A DNA stretch of 64,000 bases from Prorocentrum cordatum. Taxonomy: Eukaryota > Sar > Dinophyceae > Prorocentrales > Prorocentraceae. A model generated the notes under the pieces. The model was not told the DNA's origin, did not search any database, and saw only the letters and a program-made list of their open reading frames with translations. Position numbers and translations under genes: made by a program. This document shows, in pieces, positions 63,697 through 64,000 of this stretch (positions are counted from its first letter, which is position 1; each line of letters starts with the position of its first letter). The stretch lies in NCBI GenBank assembly GCA_963575745.1, contig CAUYUJ010014335.1:218501-282500 (forward strand). Direction: 5' to 3'.

Positions 63697-63900
63697 TTCA
63701 GGATGTTCTCAGGAGGGTTTCGGAATGGTCTGAGGATTGTCTCAGGATGTTTTCAGGAGGGCCTCGCGATGGCCCCGCTGGGTTTCAGGAAGGTTCCAGG
63801 AGGGTCTGGGAGGTCCTCAGGATGGTCTCGGGAGGGATTCGGGAGGGTCTCAGGAGTTCCCCGGCGGAGTCCGAAGTCTCAGCAGTTTTCTCGGGTCCAA
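63697..63900. repeat. TCAGGATGGTCTCAGGAGGG minisatellite
   Basis: Degenerate 10-20 bp units such as CTCAGGATGTTTTCAGGAGG and CTCAGGATGGTCTCGGGAGG. The CAGGATGGTCTC core also occurs just before the spliced-leader relict at 54170. Confidence 0.75.
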
Positions 63901-64000
63901 CAATCCACCCCTAATCTGGCACCGCCGGTTTTGCGGTCTGCTTCGAGGCCCCAGTGCCGGTCTGGGGACGCGTCGCCAGAGGATCCCAGGGGGATCCCAG

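Overview
The window is nuclear DNA of a dinoflagellate. Three observations support this. An exact copy of the 22-nt dinoflagellate spliced-leader sequence lies at 54192-54213. There are two decayed LINE-type retroelements, one with a C-terminal zinc knuckle and RNase H of the kind common in dinoflagellate LINEs. The only clear protein gene is a six-helix cation channel with the WSLSQFTPGT-type pore I associate with alveolate channels. The sequence is GC-rich and gene-poor, and is dominated by trinucleotide tracts (GGA/CTC, AGT, GGT, TTG) and by short terminal-inverted-repeat (TIR) elements. I cannot name the species. A large-genome genus such as Prorocentrum or Symbiodinium would fit, but this is inference.

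Layout. 0-5 kb: a ~1 kb AGT/CGT tract, minisatellites and one hairpin element. 5-8.7 kb: TIR elements A1 and B1, then a GC3-rich reading frame interrupted by four inverted-repeat insertions. Each insertion is bounded by perfect direct repeats of 9, 16, 42 and 10 bp, and removing each one rejoins an open frame. This looks like unconventional introns (introner-like elements) and is the most interesting part of the window. 9-24 kb: GGA/CTC tracts and many TIR elements, including a nested insertion at 20.8-21.1 kb with a TA duplication. 24-40 kb: the same families again, a tandem segmental duplication at 31.3-32.6 kb and long microsatellites. 40-50.6 kb: two broken LINEs. 50.6-57.7 kb: oligopurine minisatellites, the spliced-leader relict, a candidate 5' exon and a ~100-bp minisatellite split by a TIR element. 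57.8-60.8 kb: the intron-free cation channel gene. 61-64 kb: further TIR elements and minisatellites.

Within this window I distinguish about 16 families of short non-autonomous elements, lettered A-R here for convenience. Families D, I and L carry CAGT-type ends with TA target duplications (Tc1/mariner-like). Family B has CACTG ends. Family A has a 5-bp duplication. Family C has a ~10-bp duplication. No transposase gene was seen, so they must be mobilised in trans if they are active. Long open frames inside the trinucleotide tracts (poly-Arg, poly-Ser, poly-Leu, poly-Pro and similar) are not treated as genes.
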